Made by a program: the position numbers and the translations under genes. From contig NZ_JACOPW010000001.1 of the NCBI RefSeq assembly GCF_015461845.1, positions 1,054,001 to 1,118,000 on the forward strand: a stretch of DNA of 64,000 bases, written 5' to 3'. The notes under the pieces are model-generated. The model was not told the origin of the DNA. It ran no database searches and saw only the letters and a program-made list of their open reading frames with translations. This DNA is from Pseudomonas mucoides (GTDB lineage: Bacteria > Pseudomonadota > Gammaproteobacteria > Pseudomonadales > Pseudomonadaceae). Positions 25,840 to 34,663 of the stretch are shown one piece after another; position 1 is the first letter of the stretch, and each line of letters begins with the position of its first letter.

Positions 25840-27999
25840 GTGCTCGCTCGTCTGTTCGCCCTGCCGTGTTTCTTCCTTGTCTGCCTCATGACGTTGCTGC
25901 CGATGGCGCCTGCCCAGGCAGTCGGTTTGCCAAGCTTGCTCAGCGGCTCCACGAAAGCCCAGCCAGAGGCGCAAGAACCGTTGGGGCAATCGCTGGACGA
26001 AGTGATCAAGTCGCTGGAAAACGACCAGCAGCGCAGCAAACTGCTGGCCGACCTGAAGAAGCTGCGCGACGCCACCAAAAAGGCTCAGCCGGCCGCCGAA
26101 GAAGGCGTGCTCGGCTTGATCGGCGGCACGCTGGCCTCGTTCGAAAAACAATTCTCCGGGGCCGACAGCCCGATCAATCGCTGGTCTGAAGAGTTTGGAC
26201 TGGCGAGAGACGAACTGTCAGCCTTGATAATGCCGGCCAGCGAGTGGCTGCCGATCATCTTCGCGTTCGCCATGATCCTGATGGTCTGGAGCCTGCTGGC
26301 AGCGGCGCTGATTTGGGTCGGTCATCGGGTGCGCATGCGCTTTGGCCTGACCGAAGAACTTCCGCAACACCCCAAGGCCGTGGACATGTTGCGCTTCGCC
26401 CTGCGCAAGCTGGGGCCCTGGCTGATCGCCCTGGTGATCACGGTCTATATGAGCTACGCCCTGCCCTCGTCGCTGGGCAAAAGCCTGGCGATGGTGCTGG
26501 CTTACGCGCTGGTGGTCGGCACGTGCTTCTCGGCGATCTGCGTGATCGCGTTCTCCCTGCTCGATGGTCCGCATCGTCACCGCGCCTTGTATATCCTGCG
26601 CCACCAGGCGTTTCGGCCGTTGTGGCTGATCGGCAGTTTCGCCGCGTTTGGTGAAGCGCTGAGCGATCCGCGACTGGTCGCCGGGCTTGGCAGCCACCTG
26701 GCGCATACGGCGGCGACGGCGGCCAATGTGCTGGCGGCGATTTCTACCGGGTTGTTCATCCTGCGGTTCCGCCGGCCGATCGCACACTTGATCCGCAATC
26801 AGCCGTTGTCCCGGCGCCTGACCCGCCGCGCCCTCAGCGACACCATCGAAATTCTCGGCACCTATTGGTACCTCCCGGCACTGGTGCTGGTGGGCGTCTC
26901 GCTGTTCGCCACGTTCGTTTCGGCCGGCGACACCAGCACTGCCCTGCGACAGTCGCTGATCTGCACCGTGTTGCTGGTGTTGTGCATGGTCATCAACGGA
27001 CTGGTCCGCCGTCACGCCCTTAAACCGCAACGCGGTGTGAAGCGCCATGCGCTGTACTCGGAACGCTTGAAAAACTTTTTCTACACCCTCGCTCACTTGC
27101 TGGTGTGGCTGGCGTTCATTGAGCTCGGTCTGCGCGTCTGGGGCATGTCGCTGATCACGTTCACCGAAGGTGAAGGCCATGAGGTCAGCGTCAAACTGTT
27201 CAGCCTTGCCGGCACGCTGATTTTCGCCTGGCTGATCTGGATCCTCAGCGACACCGCCGTGCACCACGCACTCACCCGCTCACGCAAAGGCCTGGCCAAT
27301 GCCCGTGCGCAGACGATGATGCCGCTGATCCGCAACGTGCTGTTCGTGGCGATTTTCATTGTCGCGCTGATCGTCGCGCTGGCGAACATGGGCATGAACG
27401 TCACGCCACTGCTGGCCGGTGCGGGTGTAATCGGTCTGGCCATCGGTTTCGGTGCGCAGTCATTGGTCGCGGACTTGATCACCGGTTTGTTCATCATCAT
27501 CGAAGACTCCCTGGCCATCGACGACTACGTGGACGTCGGCGGCCACCTGGGCACCGTCGAAGGGTTGACCATCCGCACCGTGCGCCTGCGGGACATCGAC
27601 GGCATCGTCCACACTATTCCGTTCAGCGAAATCAAAAGCATCAAGAACTACTCCCGGGAATTCGGCTACGCGATCTTCCGGGTGGCGGTGCCGTCCGACA
27701 TGGACATTGATAGCGCGATCAAACTGATGCGCGAAGTCGGTCAGAAGATGCGCACCGACCCGCTGCAACGGCGCAATATCTGGTCGCCGCTGGAGTTCCA
27801 GGGGGTCGAGAGTTTCGAGTCGGGTAATGCGATCCTGCGCGCGCGGTTCAAGACTGCACCGATCAAGCAGTGGGAGGTTTCGCGGGCGTTCAACCTGTCG
27901 CTGAAGCGGCATCTGGATGAGGCGGGGCTGGATCTGGCGATGCCGCGCATGAGTGTTCAGGTGGCTACGGCGGCGGGTGACGCGCAGAAGGAAAAATAG
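25840..27999 (+). CDS. MscS-family mechanosensitive channel, large form
   Basis: A 719-residue channel. It has a signal-like N-terminus (ALPCFFLVCLMTLLPMAPAQA), a periplasmic helical region (about 30-135), about eight extra membrane helices, and then the MscS core. The pore-lining helix has the glycine/alanine pattern LLAGAGVIGLAIGFGAQSLVADLITGLFI (about 525-553), followed by the beta domain DYVDVGGHLGTVEGL. Size and layout resemble E. coli YbiO. The start is GTG at 25840 behind GAGG. It releases solutes on osmotic downshock. Confidence 0.9.
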   Translation: MLARLFALPCFFLVCLMTLLPMAPAQAVGLPSLLSGSTKAQPEAQEPLGQSLDEVIKSLENDQQRSKLLADLKKLRDATKKAQPAAEEGVLGLIGGTLASFEKQFSGADSPINRWSEEFGLARDELSALIMPASEWLPIIFAFAMILMVWSLLAAALIWVGHRVRMRFGLTEELPQHPKAVDMLRFALRKLGPWLIALVITVYMSYALPSSLGKSLAMVLAYALVVGTCFSAICVIAFSLLDGPHRHRALYILRHQAFRPLWLIGSFAAFGEALSDPRLVAGLGSHLAHTAATAANVLAAISTGLFILRFRRPIAHLIRNQPLSRRLTRRALSDTIEILGTYWYLPALVLVGVSLFATFVSAGDTSTALRQSLICTVLLVLCMVINGLVRRHALKPQRGVKRHALYSERLKNFFYTLAHLLVWLAFIELGLRVWGMSLITFTEGEGHEVSVKLFSLAGTLIFAWLIWILSDTAVHHALTRSRKGLANARAQTMMPLIRNVLFVAIFIVALIVALANMGMNVTPLLAGAGVIGLAIGFGAQSLVADLITGLFIIIEDSLAIDDYVDVGGHLGTVEGLTIRTVRLRDIDGIVHTIPFSEIKSIKNYSREFGYAIFRVAVPSDMDIDSAIKLMREVGQKMRTDPLQRRNIWSPLEFQGVESFESGNAILRARFKTAPIKQWEVSRAFNLSLKRHLDEAGLDLAMPRMSVQVATAAGDAQKEK

Positions 28000-28026
28000 C
28001 CCCGAGAGAATGGGTGTTTGTAAGGC

Positions 28027-28098
28027 CGCCATCGCGGGCAAGCCCGCTCCCACAAGGAAGTCATTGAACTCTGAGGGATCGGGCTTGCCCGCGATAGG
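28027..28098. repeat. REPIN between channel and GntR genes
   Basis: GCCATCGCGGGCAAGCCCGC is mirrored by GGGCTTGCCCGCGAT around a short centre. GGCAAGCC subfamily, between convergent genes. Confidence 0.85.
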
Positions 28099-28118
28099 AT
28101 CGAAGCGGTTTCAGCGAG

Positions 28119-28832
28119 CTAAACCACATCCACCCCGACATGAATCGCATCATGCCGCCAAAACTCCAGGTCACAATCGATCAGCCGTTCATGCTGATCA
28201 TAATTGACCCGCGCAATCCGCAACCCCGGGCTTCCCACCGACACCCGCAGCGCCGCTGCCGCATCCACCGACAGCGACGTCGGCACAATTTCGAACCGCA
28301 CCCGCCCGTAATGCAAATCGTAATGCCGTGCGTACAACTCGGTAATCGACTGATTCAAATCAAACTCGAGAATCCCCGGAAAATACTGCGGATTCAAATA
28401 GTGCTCCACGTACAACACCAGCCGCTCATCAATGCGCCGCGCGCGGCAGATCTGGATCACGCTCGACAGCGCCGGCAATTGCAACCACGCGCACACCGCC
28501 GCCGAGGCGGGTTGCAACCGCGCTGAAATCACCTCGGTCGACGGCACCCGCCCCTGCGCGCTGACCATCGCGTGAAAATGGCTGCGCTGCATCAGGTTGT
28601 AAGCCAGGCGCGGTGGCGAAACGAACCAGCCGCGGCGCTCTTCGCGATAAATCTGCCCTTGCGCCTCCAACTGTAACAACGCCTCGCGCACGGTAATCCG
28701 TGTGGTCCCGAACAACTCACTGAGCTTGCGCTCGGCCGGTAGCTTGCTGCCGGGCGCCAACAGGCCGTGGTCGAGCTGTTCCTGCAGGACCTGACCGATG
28801 GCTGTCACCGCTTTCGTTGCCTCATCACGCAT
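28119..28832 (-). CDS. GntR/HutC-family regulator with UTRA domain
   Basis: A 237-residue regulator. The winged helix (about 15-75) contains LLAPGSKLPAERKLSELFGTTRITVREAL and GQIYREERRGWFVS. The C-terminal UTRA ligand domain includes SSVIQICRARRIDERLVLYVEHYLNPQYFPG. ATG at 28832 was preferred to a TTG three bases earlier. It is divergent from the ABC transporter locus, so it probably controls it. PhnF and PhnR, which regulate phosphonate genes, belong to the same subfamily, which fits the predicted phosphorus-compound substrate. Confidence 0.88.
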   Translation of the reverse strand: MRDEATKAVTAIGQVLQEQLDHGLLAPGSKLPAERKLSELFGTTRITVREALLQLEAQGQIYREERRGWFVSPPRLAYNLMQRSHFHAMVSAQGRVPSTEVISARLQPASAAVCAWLQLPALSSVIQICRARRIDERLVLYVEHYLNPQYFPGILEFDLNQSITELYARHYDLHYGRVRFEIVPTSLSVDAAAALRVSVGSPGLRIARVNYDQHERLIDCDLEFWRHDAIHVGVDVV

Positions 28833-28846
28833 CAACGTTACCTATC

Positions 28847-28858
28847 TGGACTAGACCA
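28847..28858. promoter_or_regulatory. Candidate operator TGGACTAGACCA near the GntR start
   Basis: An imperfect palindrome (ideal form TGGTCTAGACCA) 15 bases upstream of the GntR start codon. The block CTAGACCA followed by CAC two bases further on recurs at 29141 before the binding-protein gene. It fits autoregulation by a UTRA-type GntR protein. Confidence 0.5.
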
Positions 28859-29136
28859 GCACTGTTTCGGGGCAGAACCGCGCTGAAAACCGGCTCTTTT
28901 TTCATCCTGCAAGCGTAGGCAGTGCAGATGACTGATAGATGACAAAGCTACCCAACGGTCATCCGATCGTTCGCCTCAAACCCTGCAATACATCGGCCAA
29001 GTCCCTTGTGTGCCGGGCCTTTGCCCATGGTCTACGCTTACCGGGCACCTGCCAATACCGGACAAATAATTGTGCTGCCGGGCGACGACCGACATGAAAG
29101 TGTCATCGAGCCCGCCTAAATTGGCTCAGGTATTGC

Positions 29137-29148
29137 TGACCTAGACCA
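29137..29148. promoter_or_regulatory. Candidate operator TGACCTAGACCA before the binding-protein gene
   Basis: A second copy of the CTAGACCA motif, 46 bases before the ABC transporter binding-protein start. The rest of the 28833-29193 gap shows no gene; it holds the divergent promoters. Confidence 0.5.
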
Positions 29149-29193
29149 ACACAACCGCAATCGCAGCGTTGAAAACGCCCAAAGGAGCTTCGG

Positions 29194-30258
29194 ATGAAAA
29201 AGCTTTTCCTGGCATCACTGTTAGGCTCGACCATCGCCATGTGCACCGCCGCCATGGCGGCTGATGATTTGAAAACCCTCGAAGCCGCTGCGAAAGCGGA
29301 AGGCGCAGTCAACAGCGTCGGCATGCCCGATGACTGGGCCAACTGGAAAGGCACCTGGGAAGACCTGGCTAAAACCTACGGCCTCAAGCACATCGACACC
29401 GACATGAGCTCGGCCCAGGAAATCGCCAAATTCGCCGCTGAAAAAGACAACGCCAGCGCTGACATCGGCGACGTCGGCGCAGCCTTCGGCCCGATCGCGG
29501 TCAAGCAAGGCGTGGTGCAACCGTACAAGCCGACGACCTGGGCGCAGGTGCCAGACTGGGCTAAAGACAAGGACGGCAACTGGGCTTTGGCCTACACCGG
29601 TACCATCGCGTTTATCGTCAACAAAAAGCTGCTGCACGGTTCGGAAGCCCCCACCAAGTGGGCAGACCTCAAGACCGGTAAATACAAGGTGTCCATCGGT
29701 GACGTGAGCACCGCGGCCCAGGCGGCCAACGGCGTACTGGCGGCGGCCCTGGCCAATGGCGGCGACGAGAAAAACCTGCAACCGGCCCTGCTGCTGTTCG
29801 CAGACATCGCCAAACAGGGTCGCCTGTCCATGGCCAACCCGACGATTGCCACCATGGAAAAGGGTGAAATCGAAGTCGGCGTGGTCTGGGACTTCAACGG
29901 TCTGAGCTACAAAGCGAAGATGGCCAATCCGGATGACTACGTCGTGCTGATTCCATCCGATGGTTCGGTGATCTCCGGCTACACCACCATCATCAACAAG
30001 TACGCGAAAAACCCGAACGCCGCCAAGCTGACCCGCGAATACATCTTCAGCGACGCCGGCCAGATCAACCTGGCAAAAGGCAACGCGCGCCCGATCCGTG
30101 CAGAGCACATCAAACTGCCAGAAGACGTGAAGGCCAAGCTGCTGCCTAACGAGCAGTACAAAAAAGTCACGCCGATCAAAGACGCCGATGCATGGGAAAA
30201 GACCTCCAAAGCCCTTCCTCAGAAGTGGAACGAAGAAGTCATCGTCAACATGCAGTAA
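29194..30258 (+). CDS. ABC transporter periplasmic binding protein (iron/phosphonate-like)
   Basis: A 354-residue family-1 extracellular solute-binding protein. The signal peptide (KKLFLASLLGSTIAMCTAAMAA) is cleaved before DDLKTLEAAAKAEG. The body shows GDVGAAFGPIAVKQGVVQPY and ALAYTGTIAFIVN, which resemble AfuA/FbpA and 2-aminoethylphosphonate-binding proteins. ATG at 29194 has AAAGGAGC upstream. It belongs with the permeases and ATPase at 31244-33862. The ligand is not readable; the neighbouring phosphatases suggest a phosphate ester or phosphonate. Confidence 0.88.
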   Translation: MKKLFLASLLGSTIAMCTAAMAADDLKTLEAAAKAEGAVNSVGMPDDWANWKGTWEDLAKTYGLKHIDTDMSSAQEIAKFAAEKDNASADIGDVGAAFGPIAVKQGVVQPYKPTTWAQVPDWAKDKDGNWALAYTGTIAFIVNKKLLHGSEAPTKWADLKTGKYKVSIGDVSTAAQAANGVLAAALANGGDEKNLQPALLLFADIAKQGRLSMANPTIATMEKGEIEVGVVWDFNGLSYKAKMANPDDYVVLIPSDGSVISGYTTIINKYAKNPNAAKLTREYIFSDAGQINLAKGNARPIRAEHIKLPEDVKAKLLPNEQYKKVTPIKDADAWEKTSKALPQKWNEEVIVNMQ

Positions 30259-30298
30259 CCCGGTAGATCCCTACATTGGATAACCCAACGGAAATCCA

Positions 30299-30390
30299 AT
30301 GCAGGAGTGAGCCTGCTCGCGATAGCGGTTGAGCATTCAGCATCAATGTTGACTGGCCCACCGCTATCGCGAGCAGGCTCACTCCTACAA
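30299..30390. repeat. REPIN between binding protein and phosphodiesterase genes
   Basis: GGAGTGAGCCTGCTCGCGAT is mirrored by ATCGCGAGCAGGCTCACTCC, with extended arms AGCGGT/ACCGCT. GAGCAGGCTC subfamily. A structure here could make the binding-protein mRNA more abundant than the downstream genes, as is common in ABC operons. Confidence 0.9.
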
Positions 30391-30440
30391 GCGGAAATGG
30401 GTTTGTATTTGAAATAACTGTTCGCGGAGTTTTTGCCCCT

Positions 30441-31247
30441 ATGAAGCACAACGTCATCCTTGTCGTGCTCGACGGCCTCAATTACGAGGTCGCGCGCCAC
30501 ACCATGGGGCACCTGCAGGCCTATGTCGGCGCAGGACGCGCGGCACTCTACAAACTGGAGTGCGAACTGCCGTCCCTGTCCCGTCCCCTTTATGAATGCA
30601 TTCTCACCGGCGTCCCGCCCATCGAGAGCGGCATCGTTCACAACAACGTCTCGCGTCTGTCCAATCAGCGCAGCATTTATCACTACGCCACGGACGCCGG
30701 TCTGAAAACCGCTGCGGCGGCGTATCACTGGGTCAGCGAGCTGTACAACCGCTCACCGTTCGTGGCGGCCCGGGATCGTCACACCGACGATGAAGCCTTG
30801 CCGATCCAGCACGGTCACTTCTACTGGAACGACCACTACCCGGATTCACACCTGTTCGCCGACGCCGAAAGCCTGCGCCTGCGGCATGCGCCGAATTTTC
30901 TGTTGATCCACCCGATGAACATCGACGACGCCGGGCACAAGCACGGTCTCGACACCCCGCAATACCGCAACAGTGCGCGCTCGGCCGATATCATCCTTGC
31001 CGATTACCTGCGCACCTGGCTCGACGCCAGTTATCAGGTGCTGGTGACTGCCGACCACGGCATGAACAACGACCGCTCCCACAACGGCTTGTTGTCGGAA
31101 GAACGCGAAGTGCCGTTGTTTGTCCTCGGTGACGCGTTCAGCTTCAACGCCAGTGCTGCGCCGAAACAGATTGAAATCTGCGGCACGGTCTGCGAACTGT
31201 TGGGCGTGGCCCACGACAAACCTGTGTGCCGGGAGCTGCTCAAGTGA
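30441..31247 (+). CDS. Alkaline phosphatase-superfamily phosphodiesterase/phosphatase
   Basis: A 268-residue metal enzyme without a signal peptide, so cytoplasmic. Metal-binding motifs of the type I phosphodiesterase/nucleotide pyrophosphatase family are visible: VVLDGLN (Asp10), a nucleophile candidate in PSLSRPLYE (about 45-53), IDDAGHKHG (about 160-168) and TADHGMNNDRSHNG (about 201-214). It is shorter than the secreted family members. It is placed between the binding protein and the permeases, and its TGA overlaps the GTG of the first permease. It probably hydrolyses the imported compound. Confidence 0.85.
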   Translation: MKHNVILVVLDGLNYEVARHTMGHLQAYVGAGRAALYKLECELPSLSRPLYECILTGVPPIESGIVHNNVSRLSNQRSIYHYATDAGLKTAAAAYHWVSELYNRSPFVAARDRHTDDEALPIQHGHFYWNDHYPDSHLFADAESLRLRHAPNFLLIHPMNIDDAGHKHGLDTPQYRNSARSADIILADYLRTWLDASYQVLVTADHGMNNDRSHNGLLSEEREVPLFVLGDAFSFNASAAPKQIEICGTVCELLGVAHDKPVCRELLK

Positions 31248-32089
31248 ATGCCAATACCCGTAGCAAGTGGCTGGCAGCCTTGTGCCTCGTACCGTTCGCC
31301 CTGTTCTTTATCGTGTTCGAAATCGCCCCGCTGGTCTGGGTGATGATCAACAGCCTGCAATCGGAAGAGTTCGGCTGGGGGTTGGCCAACTTCACCAAAA
31401 TCTTCAATTCGAAATTCTACTTGCAGGCGATCCAGTACAGCCTCGAGATCAGTTTCTGGTCCAGTGTATTCGGGATCATTATTGCGGTGCTCGGCGCTTA
31501 CTCCTTGCGCCGGGTCGACTCGAAACTGCGCAACTTCGTCAACGCCTTCGCCAACATGACCAGCAACTTTGCCGGCGTGCCCCTGGCCTTCGCCTTCATC
31601 ATCCTGCTGGGCTTCAACGGCAGCTTCACCATCATGCTCAAGCAGGCCGGGATCATTCAGGATTTCAATCTGTACTCGAAGACCGGGCTGATCATTCTCT
31701 ATACGTACTTCCAGATTCCACTTGGCGTGTTGCTGCTCTACCCCGCCTTCGACGCCCTGCGCGAAGACTGGCGCGAGTCTGCCGAGCTGCTCGGTGCCAA
31801 CGGCTGGCAGTTCTGGCGGCACATCGGTTTGCCGGTGCTGACACCGGCGCTGCTCGGTACGTTCGTGATCCTGCTGGCCAACGCCCTTGGCGCCTACGCG
31901 ACGGTGTATGCGTTGACCACCGGCAACTTCAACGTGCTGCCGATCCGCATCGCGGCGATGGTGTCCGGTGATATTTCCCTCGACCCGAACCTCGCCAGTG
32001 CCCTGGCCGTGGTGCTGGTGGCGTTGATGACCCTGGTGACCATCGTGCATCAGTTGCTGTTGAAGAGGAGCTACCATGTCTCGCGCTGA
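31244..32089 (+). CDS. ABC transporter permease
   Basis: A 281-residue inner-membrane subunit with six hydrophobic segments. The EAA-like coupling motif is DALREDWRESAELLGANGWQ (about 170-189). GTG at 31244 overlaps the previous stop codon in GTGA, which shows tight translational coupling. It pairs with the second permease, which overlaps it by 14 bases. Confidence 0.9.
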   Translation: MNANTRSKWLAALCLVPFALFFIVFEIAPLVWVMINSLQSEEFGWGLANFTKIFNSKFYLQAIQYSLEISFWSSVFGIIIAVLGAYSLRRVDSKLRNFVNAFANMTSNFAGVPLAFAFIILLGFNGSFTIMLKQAGIIQDFNLYSKTGLIILYTYFQIPLGVLLLYPAFDALREDWRESAELLGANGWQFWRHIGLPVLTPALLGTFVILLANALGAYATVYALTTGNFNVLPIRIAAMVSGDISLDPNLASALAVVLVALMTLVTIVHQLLLKRSYHVSR

Positions 32090-32876
32090 ACTGGGCCCCG
32101 CCGGTGTCTACCACCGCGTCGTGGTGTACCTGCTGTTTGCCATTCTGTTGTTGCCGCTGCTCGGGACGTTGATCTACTCGATTGCCAGCAGTTGGTCGGC
32201 GACCATCCTGCCCAGCGGCTTTACCTTCAAGTGGTACATCCAGCTGTGGAGCGATCCGCGCTTTCTCAACGCATTTGGCCAGTCACTGCTGGTCTGCGTC
32301 GGCGCATTGATTTTGTCGGTGGTGCTGATTCTGCCGCTGCTGTTCGTGGTGCATTACCACTTCCCGAAACTCGATGCGCTGATGAATATCCTGATCTTGC
32401 TGCCCTTTGCGGTGCCGCCGGTGGTGTCGTCGGTGGGGCTGTTGCAGCTCTACGGTTCCGGGCCGTTCGCGATGGTCGGCACGCCGTGGATTCTGATTGG
32501 TTGCTACTTCACCATTGCGCTGCCGTTCATGTACCGGGCAATCACCAACAACCTGCAAGCGATCAACCTGCGCGACCTGATGGACGCCGCCCAACTGCTC
32601 GGCGCCAGCACCTTTCAAGCGGCGTTCCTGGTGGTGCTGCCGAACCTGCGCAAGGGCTTGATGGTGGCGCTGCTGCTGTCGTTCTCGTTCCTGTTCGGGG
32701 AGTTCGTGTTCGCCAACATCCTCGTCGGCACCCGCTACGAAACCCTGCAGGTCTACCTCAACAACATGCGTAACAGCAGCGGCCACTTCACCAGTGCGCT
32801 GGTGATTTCCTATTTCTTCTTTGTGCTGGTTCTGACCTGGGCGGCCAATATCTTGAACAAGGACAAAAGCGAATGA
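32076..32876 (+). CDS. ABC transporter permease
   Basis: A 266-residue partner permease with about six membrane segments and the coupling loop NLRDLMDAAQLLGASTFQAAF (about 165-185). The 14-base overlap with the gene before and the ATGA overlap with the ATPase after it point to one operon and a stoichiometric complex. Confidence 0.9.
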   Translation: MSRAELGPAGVYHRVVVYLLFAILLLPLLGTLIYSIASSWSATILPSGFTFKWYIQLWSDPRFLNAFGQSLLVCVGALILSVVLILPLLFVVHYHFPKLDALMNILILLPFAVPPVVSSVGLLQLYGSGPFAMVGTPWILIGCYFTIALPFMYRAITNNLQAINLRDLMDAAQLLGASTFQAAFLVVLPNLRKGLMVALLLSFSFLFGEFVFANILVGTRYETLQVYLNNMRNSSGHFTSALVISYFFFVLVLTWAANILNKDKSE

Positions 32877-33862
32877 GCTATGTCAGCGTCCAACATCTGC
32901 AAAAAAATTACGCGGGTACAACAGTATTCAGCGACATCAACTGCGAGATCCAGAAGGGCGAATTCGTCACCCTGCTCGGTCCGTCCGGTTGCGGTAAATC
33001 CACGCTGCTGCGCTGCATTGCCGGCCTGACCTCGGTCGATGGCGGCAAGATCCTGCTGGAGGGTGTCGACCTGGTGCCAATGAGCCCGCAAAAGCGCGGC
33101 ATCGGCATGGTGTTCCAGAGCTACGCACTGTTCCCCAACATGACCGTGGAGCAGAACATCGCCTTCGGATTGCGCATGCAAAAGGTCAACGCCGACGACA
33201 GTCACAAACGTGTCGCCGAAGTGTTGAAACTGGTGGAGCTGAACGACTTCGCCTCCCGTTATCCGCATCAACTCTCTGGCGGCCAATGCCAGCGTGTAGC
33301 CCTCGCCCGTTCACTGGTCACCCGGCCACGGCTATTATTGCTGGACGAACCGCTGTCGGCCCTCGACGCGCGGATTCGCAAGCACTTGCGCGAACAGATC
33401 CGTGCGATCCAGCGTGAACTGGGCCTGACCACAATCTTCGTCACACACGATCAGGAAGAAGCGCTGACCATGTCTGACCGAATTTTCCTGATGAATCAGG
33501 GAAAAATCGTACAGAGTGGCGACGCCGAAACCCTGTACACCGCGCCAGTCGACGTGTTTGCCGCCGGTTTTATCGGCAACTACAACCTGCTGGACGCCGA
33601 CAGCGCTTCGAAGCTGCTGCAACGGCCGATCAGCCACCGCATCGCGATTCGCCCGGAAGCCATCGAGCTGAGCCTCAACGGCCAACTCGACGCGCAAATC
33701 CGCAGTCACAGCCTGCTGGGTAATGTGATTCGCTACCGGGTCGAAGCCCGCGGCGTGGAATTGGTGGTGGATGTGCTCAACCGCTCGGCGGCCGACCTGC
33801 ACCCCGATGGTCAGCGTCTGGCGCTTTCCATCGATCCGACGGCCCTCTGTGAGGTAGCCTGA
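32873..33862 (+). CDS. ABC transporter ATP-binding protein
   Basis: A 329-residue ATPase of the spermidine/iron/phosphonate (PotA/FbpC) group. Walker A GPSGCGKST (about 36-44), signature LSGGQCQRVALARS (about 134-147), Walker B RLLLLDEP and switch histidine THDQEEAL are all present. The C-terminal ~90 residues form a regulatory TOBE-like domain. The start overlaps the previous stop codon. It energises the two permeases upstream. Confidence 0.93.
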   Translation: MSYVSVQHLQKNYAGTTVFSDINCEIQKGEFVTLLGPSGCGKSTLLRCIAGLTSVDGGKILLEGVDLVPMSPQKRGIGMVFQSYALFPNMTVEQNIAFGLRMQKVNADDSHKRVAEVLKLVELNDFASRYPHQLSGGQCQRVALARSLVTRPRLLLLDEPLSALDARIRKHLREQIRAIQRELGLTTIFVTHDQEEALTMSDRIFLMNQGKIVQSGDAETLYTAPVDVFAAGFIGNYNLLDADSASKLLQRPISHRIAIRPEAIELSLNGQLDAQIRSHSLLGNVIRYRVEARGVELVVDVLNRSAADLHPDGQRLALSIDPTALCEVA

Positions 33863-33896
33863 TGCCTTTGCTGATGTTGAAGAGAGAACTGCACTG

Positions 33897-34550
33897 ATGG
33901 CCCTGGCAATTTTTGATCTGGACGAAACCCTGATCCACGGCGACTGCGCCACCCTCTGGAGCGAGCAAATGGGCCGCCTGGGCTGGGTCGACCCTGAGTC
34001 GTTCATGCGTCAGAACAACGAACTGATGGACGCCTACAGTCACGGCAAGCTGCGGATGGAGGAGTACATGACCTTCAGCCTGGAGCCGATGATCGGGCGC
34101 ACACCGGAAGAGATCGAGCATTTGGTCGGGCCCTGGGTGGAAGACTTCATCGAGCCGATCATCTTCAGTGACGCCACCAAAGCCATCGCCGCCCATCGCA
34201 AGGCCGGAGACAGGATTCTGGTGATCTCGGCCTCGGGCACTCACCTGGTCAAGCCGATTGCCGACCGTCTGGGCATCGACGAGATTCTCGGCATCGAACT
34301 GGAAGTGATGCACGGCGTTTATAGCGGTCAGACCGTCGGCACCCTGACCTACCGCGAAGGCAAGATTGCCCGGTTGCTGGAATGGCTGGATGCGGAAGAG
34401 GAAAACCTCGAAGGCGCGAGTTTTTATTCCGACTCACGCAATGATCTGCCGTTGTTGCTGAAGGTGGATTTCCCACACGTGGTGAACCCGGATCCGGTGC
34501 TGCTTGAGCACGCCGAAACGGCCGGCTGGCCGATCCATCTCTGGAAGTAA
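33897..34550 (+). CDS. HAD-IB family phosphatase
   Basis: A 217-residue HAD hydrolase. Motif I DLDETLIHGDC (about 7-17; nucleophile Asp7), motif II VISASG (about 110-115), and motif III/IV SDSRNDLPLL (about 181-190) are intact. The subfamily IB cap resembles phosphoserine phosphatase-like enzymes. It lies 34 bases after the ATPase and is probably the last gene of the operon, releasing phosphate from the product of the upstream phosphodiesterase. The substrate is unknown. Confidence 0.88.
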   Translation: MALAIFDLDETLIHGDCATLWSEQMGRLGWVDPESFMRQNNELMDAYSHGKLRMEEYMTFSLEPMIGRTPEEIEHLVGPWVEDFIEPIIFSDATKAIAAHRKAGDRILVISASGTHLVKPIADRLGIDEILGIELEVMHGVYSGQTVGTLTYREGKIARLLEWLDAEEENLEGASFYSDSRNDLPLLLKVDFPHVVNPDPVLLEHAETAGWPIHLWK

Positions 34551-34559
34551 CGCATTGCC

Positions 34560-34654
34560 CCTGTAGGCGCATGGCTTGCCCGCGATGAACGATGACGCGG
34601 TCTGACTGATACACCGCGTCACCTGAATCGCGGGCAAGCCACGCTCCCACAGGT
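34560..34654. repeat. REPIN after the HAD gene
   Basis: GCATGGCTTGCCCGCGAT is mirrored by ATCGCGGGCAAGCCACGC. GGCAAGCC subfamily, between convergent genes. Confidence 0.85.
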
Positions 34655-34663
34655 TTTGTGTTG

